Notes: generated from the sequence alone by a model not told the origin. Positions 7,277 to 14,906 are shown, counted from the stretch's first letter. The stretch is 23,075 bases of DNA from JBBQHX01 sp035306065 (GCA_035306065.1 DATGOL010000096.1:1-23075), one strand, 5' to 3'. Program-made: numbers and translations.

Positions 7277-8148
7277 CCGAGCAGAATACCCGCGCCCCGA
7301 TAACGCCGCAAGCGACCGAGCATGAAGCGCGGCGCAACGAGCATCGTTCACTGCCCGCGCTGCAGGCTCTTCTCGGGGTTGCCGTGGAGGCAGCACATGC
7401 GGCAGCAGCCGTGCTGCGCGAGCGAGCGGGTGACGTTGCCAGCCTGACGTGGCAGCATAAGGGCGCAGCCGACTTCGTTACGGAAGTAGACCTGGCGGCC
7501 GAGGCGCGGGTGCGGGAAGTGGTTGGGCAACGCTTGCCGGAGGCGTCCATTGCCGGCGAGGAGATGTCGCCCAACTCTGCGGGAGAGCGCGGACTGCTCT
7601 TTGTGGTTGACCCGCTGGATGGCACCACCAACTACCTGCATGGCTACCCGGAGTACGCGGTTTCAATAGGCGTTGTGGATGATCGGGAGTTGCTGGCGGC
7701 AGTCGTGCATAACGCGGTGAACGGCGAGGAGTTCACGGCACTCGCCGCACACGGCGCCTGGCGAAACGGCGAGCCGATACGCGTGTCGGCAATCGGTGAG
7801 CCCCACCGCGCGCTCGTTGGAACCGGCTTCCCATTCCGGAATCTCGATCTGCTTCCCCGCTACCAGGAGCAGTTTGCGGCAATGGTCTCTGCAACGTCCG
7901 GTTTGCGCCGCGCCGGCTCCGCGGCACTCGACCTGTGCGACGTTGCCTGCGGGAGACTTGATGCGTTCTGGGAACTCTCGCTGGCGCCGTGGGACATTGC
8001 CGCGGGCATGCTGATCATTCGTGAGGCAGGCGGTGTCGTCACCCGGCTGGACGGCACCGACGCTCTGGTGGACCATGGGCCTGTCGTTGCAAGCAACGGA
8101 ATGCTGCACCCCTGGATGCTCGGGAAGGTGGGCGATGCGCCTCATTGA
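7270..8148 (+). CDS. inositol-monophosphatase-family phosphatase
   Basis: This enzyme belongs to the Mg-dependent, Li-sensitive phosphatase family (SuhB/IMPase/CysQ-like), which removes phosphate from inositol monophosphate or related small molecules. Numbered from GTG 7270, the metal-binding motifs are KGAADFVTEVD (64-74), AGEE (95-98), DPLDGTTN (114-121) and WDIAAG (241-246). The family fold normally begins near residue 33 (LLGVAVEAAH), so the true start may lie downstream, for example at an alternative start codon near 7351; no good ribosome site was found for either. The maximal frame is given. The 3' end overlaps the formiminotransferase start by 14 bases, which suggests translational coupling. 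Inositol, histidinol-phosphate and PAP phosphatases share this fold, so the substrate is not settled. Confidence 0.88.
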   Translation: MPSEQNTRAPITPQATEHEARRNEHRSLPALQALLGVAVEAAHAAAAVLRERAGDVASLTWQHKGAADFVTEVDLAAEARVREVVGQRLPEASIAGEEMSPNSAGERGLLFVVDPLDGTTNYLHGYPEYAVSIGVVDDRELLAAVVHNAVNGEEFTALAAHGAWRNGEPIRVSAIGEPHRALVGTGFPFRNLDLLPRYQEQFAAMVSATSGLRRAGSAALDLCDVACGRLDAFWELSLAPWDIAAGMLIIREAGGVVTRLDGTDALVDHGPVVASNGMLHPWMLGKVGDAPH

Positions 8149-9217
8149 ATGCGTGCCCAACTTCTCCGTGGGGCGCGACCTGCAGACAGTTCATCGCATT
8201 CGCACTGCCATTGCGGAATCACCGGGTGCCCGCGTGCTCGACCATTCGAGCGACGCGTCTCACAACCGGTCGGTAATTACCTTCATGGCCCCGCCGGATT
8301 GTGTGGGTGAGGCGGCATTCAATTCCATCGCAGCCGCCAGGGACCTGATAGACATGCGAAGTCACCTCGGCGTTCACCCGCGGATCGGTGCGGCAGACGT
8401 TGTGCCCTTCGTGCCGCTTGGCAATGTGACGATGGAGGAGTGCGCTGCAGTCGCCCGGGAGGTTGGTGAGCGTGTTGGTCGTGAGCTGGAGATACCGGTT
8501 TATCTGTACGGTGAAGCGGCAACGCGACCTGAGCGCCGGCAGCTGGTGAACGTGAGGCGCGGGCAGCTGGAGGGGCTCACGACGTTGATCGGTACGGACC
8601 CCATGCGTGCGCCGGACTATGGCCCGCGGCGCATGCACAGCACATTCGGTGCGGTCGCGATCGGCGCGCGGAAGATCCTGGTGGCGTTCAACGTGTACAT
8701 CGGTGATACGTCTGCGATGCCTGTCGCGCGGGAGGTGGCAAAGGCCGTGCGCGAGTCGTCAGGCGGCCTTCCGGGAGTGCGGGCGCTGGCACTGGAGGTT
8801 GACGGGCAGGCACAGGTTTCCATGAACCTGGTAGACCTCGAACAGACTTCCGTTCGCGAGGCCTTCGCAGCGGTGGCTCGTGAGGCGGGGCAGCGCGGTG
8901 CGCAGGTTACCTGGTCGGAGCTGATCGGGCTCATGCCGGAAAGCCAGGCAATCGCCTCAGCGGCAGGCTCGCTCGCAATGCGCGACTTTCACGCCGGTCG
9001 CGTGCTGGATCGCAGGGTGCGGGAGGAGTCTGTGAACGCGGCTGTGAGCCGGCTGATGGCGCAGCTCGATCGTGAGAAAGCGCCGGCAATGAGCGCCGAA
9101 CTGCTGCGCGCCGTGGCGGACCTTGTGGAGGCGGGCGGAAACGGTGACGCCGCCGCAAGGCTGCGGGCACATCCCGCCTCGAATGAATCTGCCATGCCGC
9201 ACGAGCGAAGCGAGTGA
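8135..9217 (+). CDS. ftcD: glutamate formiminotransferase
   Basis: This 360-residue protein matches the formiminotransferase half of FTCD, which transfers the formimino group between formiminoglutamate and tetrahydrofolate in histidine degradation. It starts MRLIECVPNFSVGRD, and H81 in LGVHPRIGAADVVPF corresponds to the catalytic His of the mammalian enzyme. Further family motifs are RRMHSTFGAVAIGARK and QVSMNLVD. The cyclodeaminase domain is not present as a full domain; the last 60 residues are a helical tail. The ATG at 8135 was preferred because GGAAGGTG sits just before it and the family N-terminus begins there; the frame is open further upstream but only as a shadow of the phosphatase gene. 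No hut genes are nearby. The gene ends convergent with map. Confidence 0.92.
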   Translation: MRLIECVPNFSVGRDLQTVHRIRTAIAESPGARVLDHSSDASHNRSVITFMAPPDCVGEAAFNSIAAARDLIDMRSHLGVHPRIGAADVVPFVPLGNVTMEECAAVAREVGERVGRELEIPVYLYGEAATRPERRQLVNVRRGQLEGLTTLIGTDPMRAPDYGPRRMHSTFGAVAIGARKILVAFNVYIGDTSAMPVAREVAKAVRESSGGLPGVRALALEVDGQAQVSMNLVDLEQTSVREAFAAVAREAGQRGAQVTWSELIGLMPESQAIASAAGSLAMRDFHAGRVLDRRVREESVNAAVSRLMAQLDREKAPAMSAELLRAVADLVEAGGNGDAAARLRAHPASNESAMPHERSE

Positions 9218-9325
9218 CGGGGTCTCCCCATCGTGCATTGACATTGGCGGTGCTGTTGTTCGAAGGCTCGCTCTCGGTTGATTTTCTCTGTTGAATCAAC
9301 AACTGAACTCCGCCCCGCAAGGAAG

Positions 9326-9497
9326 TTCTCCGCGCTCTCCGCGTCTCCGCGTGAGATCTGTTGTTGAGCTGCCAGAATCCCAGCCTGGCATTGCCCAGGA
9401 TTCAGCCCGTGGTCCGTTCAGGGCTGAAACTCGGCAGGCGGAATGACTCTTTATTCCAGATGTCAGCCTCACGCGGAGACGCGGAATACGCGGAGAA
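9326..9497. repeat. 30-nt imperfect inverted repeat with CTCCGCGTCTCCGCGTGAG-type arms
   Basis: The left arm 9326-9355 and right arm 9468-9497 are reverse complements at 27 of 30 positions, with the mismatches clustered at one 3-base site. ATCTG just inside the left arm recurs as CAGAT just inside the right arm. The 112-base spacer contains a further hairpin. The arms are built of repeated TCCGCG units, a form I recall from dispersed intergenic repeats in several phyla; copy number in this genome is unknown. Confidence 0.7.
9401..9428. repeat. 8-bp hairpin nested in the intergenic inverted repeat
   Basis: TTCAGCCC at 9401-9408 and GGGCTGAA at 9421-9428 are perfect reverse complements around a 12-base loop. 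They lie near the centre of the larger inverted repeat, so the whole element could fold as a long stem topped by this hairpin. Confidence 0.55.
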
Positions 9498-9632
9498 TTG
9501 CCGGGCGGCAAGGAGAGTGCGAAGGGTAGCGCCCCCGCAGCCGCGTGTGCGCGGGATGAAAGCGGGACGTACTACGAAGCTTCGCGGGGGATGACGACGG
9601 GACCGCTGCACGCCGCATGACAACAGCCCGCG

Positions 9633-10391
9633 TCAATCACCAAGCGTAGTAAGAATCCGCGGACCATCCACCGTAACTGCCACGGTGTGCTCGAAGTGAG
9701 CCGAGCGGGATCCGTCCAGCGTTACCACGGTCCACTTGTCGGACAGCGTACGGGTGCGATCGGTTCCCGCGTTCACCATCGGCTCGATCGCGATCGTGAG
9801 GCCTGCCTCCAGGCGACGGCCTCGCCTGGGCTTTCCGATATTCGGAATCTGCAGTTCCTCGTGCAGCATGTGACCCACTGCATGCCCCACCAGGTCGCGC
9901 ACGATATGGAAACCGGCCGGCTCTACCACTTTCTGCACGGCCGCACCGATGTCTCCCACGTGATTGCCAACCCGCGCCGCATCGATGGCCGCGTACAGCG
10001 CGCGCTCCGTCACGTCCATCAGTTCCCGTGACAGGTTATCCACCTCGCCCACCGGGAACGTCCATGCACTGTCGGTAAACATCCCTTCGAACTTCACGCC
10101 CAGATCGAGCGTGATGATGTCACCGTCCTTTACAATGCGCCGCCTGGACGGGATGCCATGAACGATCTCCTCGTTGATCGAGATGCACACCGACCCGGGA
10201 AAGCCATACAGGCCCTTGAAAGCGGGCGTGGCGCCATCATGGCTGCGGATGAAATCCTCCGCAATCGCGTCCAGTTCGCCGGTGGAGATTCCGGGGCGGA
10301 GGTTCTTCTCGAGTTCAGCGTGCGTGGCGGCCAGAATTCGACCGCCCTCCGCCATGATCTCGATCTCTCGGGCTGACTTGAGCTGTATCAC
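9633..10391 (-). CDS. map: methionine aminopeptidase, type I
   Basis: The 252-residue enzyme removes the initiator methionine from nascent proteins in the cytoplasm. All metal and catalytic residues align with the E. coli enzyme: H79 in HGIPS, D96 and D107 in DLGVKFEGMFTD, H170 in VGHAVGHMLHEE, E203 in IEPM and E234 in HFEHT. The length is that of a type Ia enzyme without an N-terminal zinc extension. The start is GTG at 10391, giving MIQLKSAREIEIM, with GAGGAG ten bases upstream. It follows adk after 55 bases and is the last gene of the ribosomal block; in many bacteria infA comes next, but here the strand switches. Confidence 0.97.
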   Translation of the reverse strand: MIQLKSAREIEIMAEGGRILAATHAELEKNLRPGISTGELDAIAEDFIRSHDGATPAFKGLYGFPGSVCISINEEIVHGIPSRRRIVKDGDIITLDLGVKFEGMFTDSAWTFPVGEVDNLSRELMDVTERALYAAIDAARVGNHVGDIGAAVQKVVEPAGFHIVRDLVGHAVGHMLHEELQIPNIGKPRRGRRLEAGLTIAIEPMVNAGTDRTRTLSDKWTVVTLDGSRSAHFEHTVAVTVDGPRILTTLGD

Positions 10392-10446
10392 CTGCCAACT
10401 GCTCCTCGCGCATGGCGTGCCCTGCGCGAATGCGTGTTATGCCTGG

Positions 10447-11097
10447 TCAGGAACGCCCAGCGAGTGTGCTCACGGCTTTGAGAGCGCGCTCCTCCACCTC
10501 GGCCATTTCGCCTACTGCGTCAATCGATACGACCGGAGTGCTGGACTCACGGTACCAGGCAACCACCGGCTCGGTTTGCTCGCGATAAACGGCAAGGCGA
10601 CGACGAATGGATTCCGGCTCATCGTCCTTTCGCCTTACGAGCGTGCCACCACACTTCTCGCAACGGCTTCCAGGTTCGCGGCCGGTGTACGGCGTCTGGC
10701 ACGAGTCGCAGACCGTGCGGCCCGAAAGCCTCTGCACGAGCTCCTCGTCTTCCACCTCGAACAGTAACACTCCGCCAACTTCGCGACCGAGGTCGGAGAG
10801 CATGTCGCGCAGTCCTTCCGCCTGGGGTACGGTGCGCACCACGCCGTCGAGAATGGCTCCGCGGGCAGCGTCAGGCCCGGCAAGAGAGTCCTTCATGATC
10901 CCGAGAATCACCGCGTCGGGAACCAGATCTCCGCGCTCCATTGCGGCCCTGGCTTCAAGCCCCAGCGGCGTGCCCTCGCGCACTGCCGAACGCAGCACGT
11001 CTCCGGTGGCCACCTTCGGGATGGACAGGGAGGCGGCAAGCCGCTCTCCCTGAGTTCCCTTCCCTGCGCCCGGAGGTCCGAGCAGGACTAGTATCAT
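10447..11097 (-). CDS. adk: adenylate kinase with zinc-binding LID
   Basis: This 216-residue enzyme interconverts ATP plus AMP and two ADP in the cytoplasm. The P-loop GPPGAGKGT is at residues 7-15, the AMP-binding TGDVLR at 31-36, and the LID carries four Cys (130, 133, 146, 149) as CDSC and CEKC, the zinc-binding form. The usual LDGFPRT motif reads LDGVVRT (83-89); the Arg is kept but Phe-Pro is replaced by Val-Val. The start is ATG at 11097, where the family sequence MILVLLGPPG begins, 10 bases after the secY stop. A GAAGAG directly abuts the start, so ribosome entry may depend on coupling with secY. Confidence 0.96.
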   Translation of the reverse strand: MILVLLGPPGAGKGTQGERLAASLSIPKVATGDVLRSAVREGTPLGLEARAAMERGDLVPDAVILGIMKDSLAGPDAARGAILDGVVRTVPQAEGLRDMLSDLGREVGGVLLFEVEDEELVQRLSGRTVCDSCQTPYTGREPGSRCEKCGGTLVRRKDDEPESIRRRLAVYREQTEPVVAWYRESSTPVVSIDAVGEMAEVEERALKAVSTLAGRS

Positions 11098-11107
11098 CTC
11101 TTCGCGA

Positions 11108-12439
11108 TCAGAAGCCGCCCGTGGCCTGACGGCCACGGAATCGGACGCGGCCCTTCTTCATGAAACCATCGTACTTGCGGAGCAGCAGGTGCTGCTGCAT
11201 CTGCGACATGGTATCCAGCGCAACACCCACCACGATCAGGAGCGACGTACCACCGAAGTAGAACGGAACGTTGATCGCCTGCGTGATCCAGATTGGCAGA
11301 AGCGCAATTGCCGTAAGGAAAACGGCGCCAGGCAGCGTAATGCGGGTTACCACCTGGTCAATGTATTCAGCCGTTCTGGCCCCGGGCTTCACGCCCGGAA
11401 TGAATGCGCCCTGCTTCTTCAGGTTCTCCGCCAGGTCCACCGGATTGAAGATGATGGACGTGTAGAAGTACGTGAAGAACATGATGAGGATTGCGGAGAG
11501 CAGGAAATACAGCCAGGTGCCCGGCTGCATTGCCTCTGCAAAACCCTGGAGACGCGGGTTGCCGCTGAACTGCGCAATCGCACCCGGAACCACGATAACG
11601 GACTGCGCGAAGATGATCGGCATCACGCCGGCCGCGTTGATACGCAGCGGTATGAAGTTGCGAGCCGCCTCACGCTGACGCCCGCGTGCCATCGTTCGCT
11701 GCGGTATCTGGATCGGAATACGTCGAGCCGCGAGCGTGAGCGCCACAACGCCCGCCACTACTCCAAGCATCACCAGCATGAGCACGAGCAGCGAGAAGAT
11801 GCCGATCGCTCCCGTGGTCACGAAGTTGAAGGTCTGCCAGATAGCGGGCCAGAAGCCTTCCACGATCGAGAAGAAGATGAGCAGCGAAGCACCGTTGCCG
11901 AGCCCGCGTTCCGTGATCTGTTCACCGAGCCACATGACGAACAGGGCACCGGTGGTGAGGAACAGGATCATCTGGACGCGGAAGGCGAATCCGGGCTGTG
12001 CTACCGCTCCCTGCAGTGACTCCACGAACAGCGCGAAGCCGTACGCCTGCACTACTGCGAGTGCAACCGTGAAGTAGCGGGTGAGCTGGTTGACCTTCTT
12101 TCTGCCCTCCTCGTCCTTGTTCATCTTGTCGATCTTCGGGATAACCGCCCCGGCGATCTGCATGAAGATGCTGGCCGATATGTAGGGCATGATTCCGAGT
12201 GCGAACACTGTCGCACGCGAAAGCCCGCCTCCCACGAACAGGTCGTAGAGGCCGAGCAGTCCGCCTCCACCCTGGTTCGCGAAGAACTGGGTGAGGGCGA
12301 GTACGTCTACGCCGGGCGCAGTTATGTGCGCGCCGAGACGGTATATCGCCAGGCAGAAGGTGGTAAAGACGATCTTCTGCCAGAGCTCCGGCGTGCGATA
12401 GATATTTGCAAGCGCCGCAGCGGGGTTGGCCTGTGCCAT
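11108..12439 (-). CDS. secY: preprotein translocase subunit SecY
   Basis: SecY forms the protein-conducting channel of the inner membrane together with SecE and SecG. The 443-residue protein shows about ten hydrophobic segments and family signatures such as YRLGAHITAPGVD near the N-terminus, FALGIMPYISASIFMQ in the second segment, the GNGASLLIF loop, the cytoplasmic RRIPIQIPQR loop, and GTSLLIVVGVALD near the end. The start is ATG at 12439 (MAQANPAAALANIYRTPEL), with AAGGA nine bases before it; the frame is open upstream, but those residues are unrelated to SecY. It sits at its usual place after rplO, separated by a 95-base spacer that holds a short GCGCAC/GTGCGC palindrome. Confidence 0.98.
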   Translation of the reverse strand: MAQANPAAALANIYRTPELWQKIVFTTFCLAIYRLGAHITAPGVDVLALTQFFANQGGGGLLGLYDLFVGGGLSRATVFALGIMPYISASIFMQIAGAVIPKIDKMNKDEEGRKKVNQLTRYFTVALAVVQAYGFALFVESLQGAVAQPGFAFRVQMILFLTTGALFVMWLGEQITERGLGNGASLLIFFSIVEGFWPAIWQTFNFVTTGAIGIFSLLVLMLVMLGVVAGVVALTLAARRIPIQIPQRTMARGRQREAARNFIPLRINAAGVMPIIFAQSVIVVPGAIAQFSGNPRLQGFAEAMQPGTWLYFLLSAILIMFFTYFYTSIIFNPVDLAENLKKQGAFIPGVKPGARTAEYIDQVVTRITLPGAVFLTAIALLPIWITQAINVPFYFGGTSLLIVVGVALDTMSQMQQHLLLRKYDGFMKKGRVRFRGRQATGGF

Positions 12440-12534
12440 CGAGTGACGTCCTTGGGTATTACCCGGGGAACCGGACCGGACCCGGCCTCGCCAGCGCACT
12501 GTGCGCATGACGAAACCGGAATCGGCCGCTTTGG

Positions 12535-13002
12535 TTAGGCTTCGATGCGGCCTCCAGCCGCCTCGATCTTCTCGCGCGCGCCAGCGCTCACCTTCACGCC
12601 ACGCACCGTTACCGCACGAGCAACTTCGCCATTGGCTAGCAGCTTCGCAGGTCCCTTGTTGGCGCGAATGAGCCCCGCTTCCGCGAGAGTCTCCGGTGTA
12701 ACCTCCGCGCCTTCGGGAAGGCGAGCAAGTTCATCCAGACTGATCACCTGAGACTCGATACGGAAGATGTTCGTGAAACCACGCTTGGGAAGGCGGCGCG
12801 TAAGTGGCATCTGACCGCCTTCGAAGTGCGGCTTGCCGCCACCCGGACCGTGATGGCCCGCGCGCGCCTTGCTTCCCTTATGTCCTCTGCCGGCAGTCTT
12901 GCCCTTTCCCGACCCTGGGCCACGCCCGACCCGCTTGCGATCGCGGTGCGAGCCCGGTGCCGGGCTGAGATTGTGCAGGCCGATCTTATCTGTAGTCGCC
13001 AC
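12535..13002 (-). CDS. rplO: 50S ribosomal protein L15
   Basis: L15 is a large-subunit protein that binds 23S rRNA late in assembly. Family sequences include LHNLSPAPGSHRDRKRVGRG at the N-terminus, followed by GSGKGKTAGRGHKG and a globular C-terminal domain ending in VSAGAREKIEAAGG. The start was placed at GTG 13002 because GAGGAG lies eight bases before it; an in-frame GTG at 13011, overlapping the rpmD stop as GTGA, is possible but would leave almost no spacing to that same site. The protein is 155 residues, slightly longer than E. coli L15. Confidence 0.95.
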   Translation of the reverse strand: MATTDKIGLHNLSPAPGSHRDRKRVGRGPGSGKGKTAGRGHKGSKARAGHHGPGGGKPHFEGGQMPLTRRLPKRGFTNIFRIESQVISLDELARLPEGAEVTPETLAEAGLIRANKGPAKLLANGEVARAVTVRGVKVSAGAREKIEAAGGRIEA

Positions 13003-13007
13003 CTGTC

Positions 13008-13259
13008 TCACTCCTCGACTGGCGTCACCTCTACGAGGTGCCGCACCTGCTTGATCTGACCGCGCAACGAGGGAGAATCCGGATGGATCACCTCGCTCTG
13101 ATGATGGCGCAGTCCCAGCGAGCGCAGCGTAGCGCGTACACGCTCCGTGTGCCCGATTCCGCTACGTACCTGCCTGATGCGGACACGTCCGTCGGTGAGC
13201 GTATTCGGCTCGGTCCTGGCCGGACCACGACGTGGGTGCCATACAAAGGTTCTAGGCAT
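13008..13259 (-). CDS. rpmD: 50S ribosomal protein L30 with N-terminal extension
   Basis: The last 58 residues are a complete L30: VRIRQVRSGIGHTERVRATL, then SLGLRH and a C-terminal IKQVRHLVEV. L30 is a small large-subunit protein of about 60 residues. Here 25 residues (MPRTFVWHPRRG and following, Pro/Arg/Thr-rich) precede it. The ATG at 13259 has a strong GGGAGG six bases upstream, and no start codon with a ribosome site is found nearer the family N-terminus, so the extension is probably translated. The gene overlaps the end of rpsE by 8 bases. Confidence 0.93.
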   Translation of the reverse strand: MPRTFVWHPRRGPARTEPNTLTDGRVRIRQVRSGIGHTERVRATLRSLGLRHHQSEVIHPDSPSLRGQIKQVRHLVEVTPVEE

Positions 13260-13992
13260 GCGTCGCCTCCCTCTTCTGCGCGCGCGGACGCCAGCCTACC
13301 TGCGAAGGCTCCAGACCACGCTCACGCGCAATCTGCTCCACCGTCGTCAGGGTAGTCAGCCCTTCCATCGTAGCACGCACCATGTTGTGCGGGTTCGTTG
13401 ACCCGAGGCACTTGGTGAGGATGTCGGTGATTCCGGCGCACTCGAGAACGGCACGAACCGGCCCGCCCGCAATCACTCCCGCACCGGGAGCCGCCGGCTT
13501 CATCAGTACACGTCCCGCACCGTGGTGACCTACCACCTCGTGAGGGATGGTACCGGAGATGAGCGGCACGGCAACCATTCCGCGACGCGCACCCTCCACC
13601 GCCTTCCGCACAGCCTCGGACACCTCGTTTGCCTTGCCGGTTGCAAAGCCCACGCGGCCCTTGCCGTCTCCCACTGCCACGAGGGCGTTGAAGGAGAAGC
13701 GTCGGCCACCCTTCACAACCTTCGCCACACGGTTGATGGAGATGACGTTCTCTACGAGATCGCTCGCCTCACCGCGCTGGTCGCCACCGCGACCGCCGCG
13801 ACCCTGGTCACCCGGTCCGCCGCGACCACGACGCTCGTTGCCACCGCCCTCGCCTCCACGTCCGCCGCCACGGGCACCGCGAGCTCCGCCGCCGCCGAAA
13901 CCGCCGCGACCGGCACCGCCGCCGCGACCGCCTCGTGAACCCCCGCGCGCACCACCACCCGGCGCGCCTCCAGTCGTCTGATTCTCAGCCAT
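13252..13992 (-). CDS. rpsE: 30S ribosomal protein S5 with long Gly/Arg-rich N-terminal extension
   Basis: S5 supports decoding accuracy and mRNA unwinding at the mRNA entry of the small subunit. The canonical protein begins about residue 76: the double-stranded-RNA-binding domain with VISINRVAKVVKGGRRFSF and VGDGKGRVGFATGKA, then the C-terminal domain with GTIPHEVVGHHGAGRVLMKP, GVIAGGPVRAVLE and GSTNPHNMVRAT. Residues 1-75 are an added low-complexity arm, 38 Gly and 13 Arg by my count, with many RGG units. The ATG at 13992 has GGAG seven bases before it and lies one base after the rplR stop. Total length is 246 residues against about 166 in E. coli. The core is intact, so function as S5 is secure; the role of the arm is unknown. 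Confidence 0.97.
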   Translation of the reverse strand: MAENQTTGGAPGGGARGGSRGGRGGGAGRGGFGGGGARGARGGGRGGEGGGNERRGRGGPGDQGRGGRGGDQRGEASDLVENVISINRVAKVVKGGRRFSFNALVAVGDGKGRVGFATGKANEVSEAVRKAVEGARRGMVAVPLISGTIPHEVVGHHGAGRVLMKPAAPGAGVIAGGPVRAVLECAGITDILTKCLGSTNPHNMVRATMEGLTTLTTVEQIARERGLEPSQVGWRPRAQKREATHA

Positions 13993-13993
13993 T

Positions 13994-14353
13994 TCAGAAC
14001 TCCAGTCCGCCCTCTCGGGCGCCATCGGCCACCGCCTTCACGCGGCCGTGATACTTGTAACCAGCACGGTCGAAGACGACCGACTTGAATCCTGCATCCG
14101 TCGCACGCTCCGCCAGCAGCTTGCCAACCTGCGACGCACGCTCCGTCTTCGATCCCTCGAACTTCGCGTCCGTAACCGTGAGCAGCGTACGGCCCTGCGT
14201 ATCGTCCACGAGCTGGGCAGACATGTGCTTCAGCGAACGGAATACCACCAGCCGCGGACGCTCCGCGGATCCGGAAACCTTTCGCCGAACTCGCACGTGC
14301 CGCCGCATACGCTCCTGCGCACGGCTCACTACCCTGCGAATCTTGGTAGCCAT
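13994..14353 (-). CDS. rplR: 50S ribosomal protein L18
   Basis: L18 binds 5S rRNA and joins it to the large subunit with L5. The 119-residue sequence has the basic N-terminal arm (MATKIRRVVSRAQERMRRHVRVRRK), then RPRLVVFRSLKHMSAQLVDD and the C-terminal AGFKSVVFDRAGYKYHGRV and LADGAREGGLEF-type end. The ATG at 14353 shares one base with the rplF stop (TAATG), with GGGAGG inside the end of rplF, so translation is coupled. Length is normal. Confidence 0.97.
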   Translation of the reverse strand: MATKIRRVVSRAQERMRRHVRVRRKVSGSAERPRLVVFRSLKHMSAQLVDDTQGRTLLTVTDAKFEGSKTERASQVGKLLAERATDAGFKSVVFDRAGYKYHGRVKAVADGAREGGLEF

Positions 14354-14892
14354 TACTTGCCTCCCGCCTTTCCGGCCTTACGCCGAATGATCTCGCCGGC
14401 ATACTTGACGCCCTTGCCCTTGTAGGGCTCCGGCGGACGCAGCTTGCGAATCTCGGCCGCAACCTGGCCGACGGCTTCCTTGTCTGCTCCCTCGATGATC
14501 ACCTGAGTCGGCGTAGGAGCGCTCAGCTTCACACCCTCCGGCGCACGATACTCGATCGGGTGCGAGTAACCCAGCGAGAGCAGCAATCCGTAAGGACGGC
14601 CCTCAGCCTTGTAACCCACTCCCACGATGTCGAGCTGCTTGCGGAACCCGTTGGTGACGCCCTCCACCATGTTCGCAACGAGCGAACGCGTGAGGCCGTG
14701 CATCGCGCGGCTCCGGGCCTCTTCGTCCGGACGCTCCACCTTCAGTATTCCCTCTTCCTGCTTAACGCTGACCTCACGCGGAAGCGAACGCGCCAGCTCC
14801 CCCTTCGGTCCCTTTACCCGGATATGGTGCCCGTCGAGCGTGACCGTCACGCCGTTCGGCACCGTCACGGGCAGTTTGCCAATTCGCGACAT
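14353..14892 (-). CDS. rplF: 50S ribosomal protein L6
   Basis: L6 lies near the base of the large-subunit stalk close to the factor-binding site. The 179-residue protein begins MSRIGKLPVTVPNGVTV and ends with RKLRPPEPYKGKGVKYAGE followed by IIRRKAGKAGGK, both diagnostic of L6, which is a duplicated two-domain fold. The ATG at 14892 has AAGGAGA about eight bases upstream. It follows rpsH by 14 bases. Length is normal. Confidence 0.98.
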   Translation of the reverse strand: MSRIGKLPVTVPNGVTVTLDGHHIRVKGPKGELARSLPREVSVKQEEGILKVERPDEEARSRAMHGLTRSLVANMVEGVTNGFRKQLDIVGVGYKAEGRPYGLLLSLGYSHPIEYRAPEGVKLSAPTPTQVIIEGADKEAVGQVAAEIRKLRPPEPYKGKGVKYAGEIIRRKAGKAGGK

Positions 14893-14906
14893 TTTGACGG
14901 CTCTCC

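Larger units (their letters stand above)
9218..9632. other. 415-base gene-free region between convergent ftcD and map
   Basis: No convincing coding frame was found. The region holds three inverted repeats: GTTGATT/AATCAAC at 9277-9283 and 9294-9300, the long element at 9326-9497, and TTCAGCCC/GGGCTGAA nested inside it. Since both flanking genes read into it, it must hold the transcript ends of both operons, but no stem followed by a clear U-run was found on either strand. Confidence 0.7.

Noticed and set aside
11189..12019. 276-codon plus-strand frame opposite secY
   Set aside because: Rich in His, Arg and Glu as expected from the complement of a membrane protein gene; SecY is certain on the other strand.
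12440..12534. Possible promoter for secY in the 95-base spacer
   Set aside because: No clear -35/-10 pair was seen; the palindrome GCGCAC/GTGCGC is short.
13522..13938. Ala/Thr-rich plus-strand frame opposite the S5 Gly/Arg arm
   Set aside because: The complement of Gly/Arg codons produces Ala/Thr/Pro repeats, so this is a mirror of the rpsE extension.
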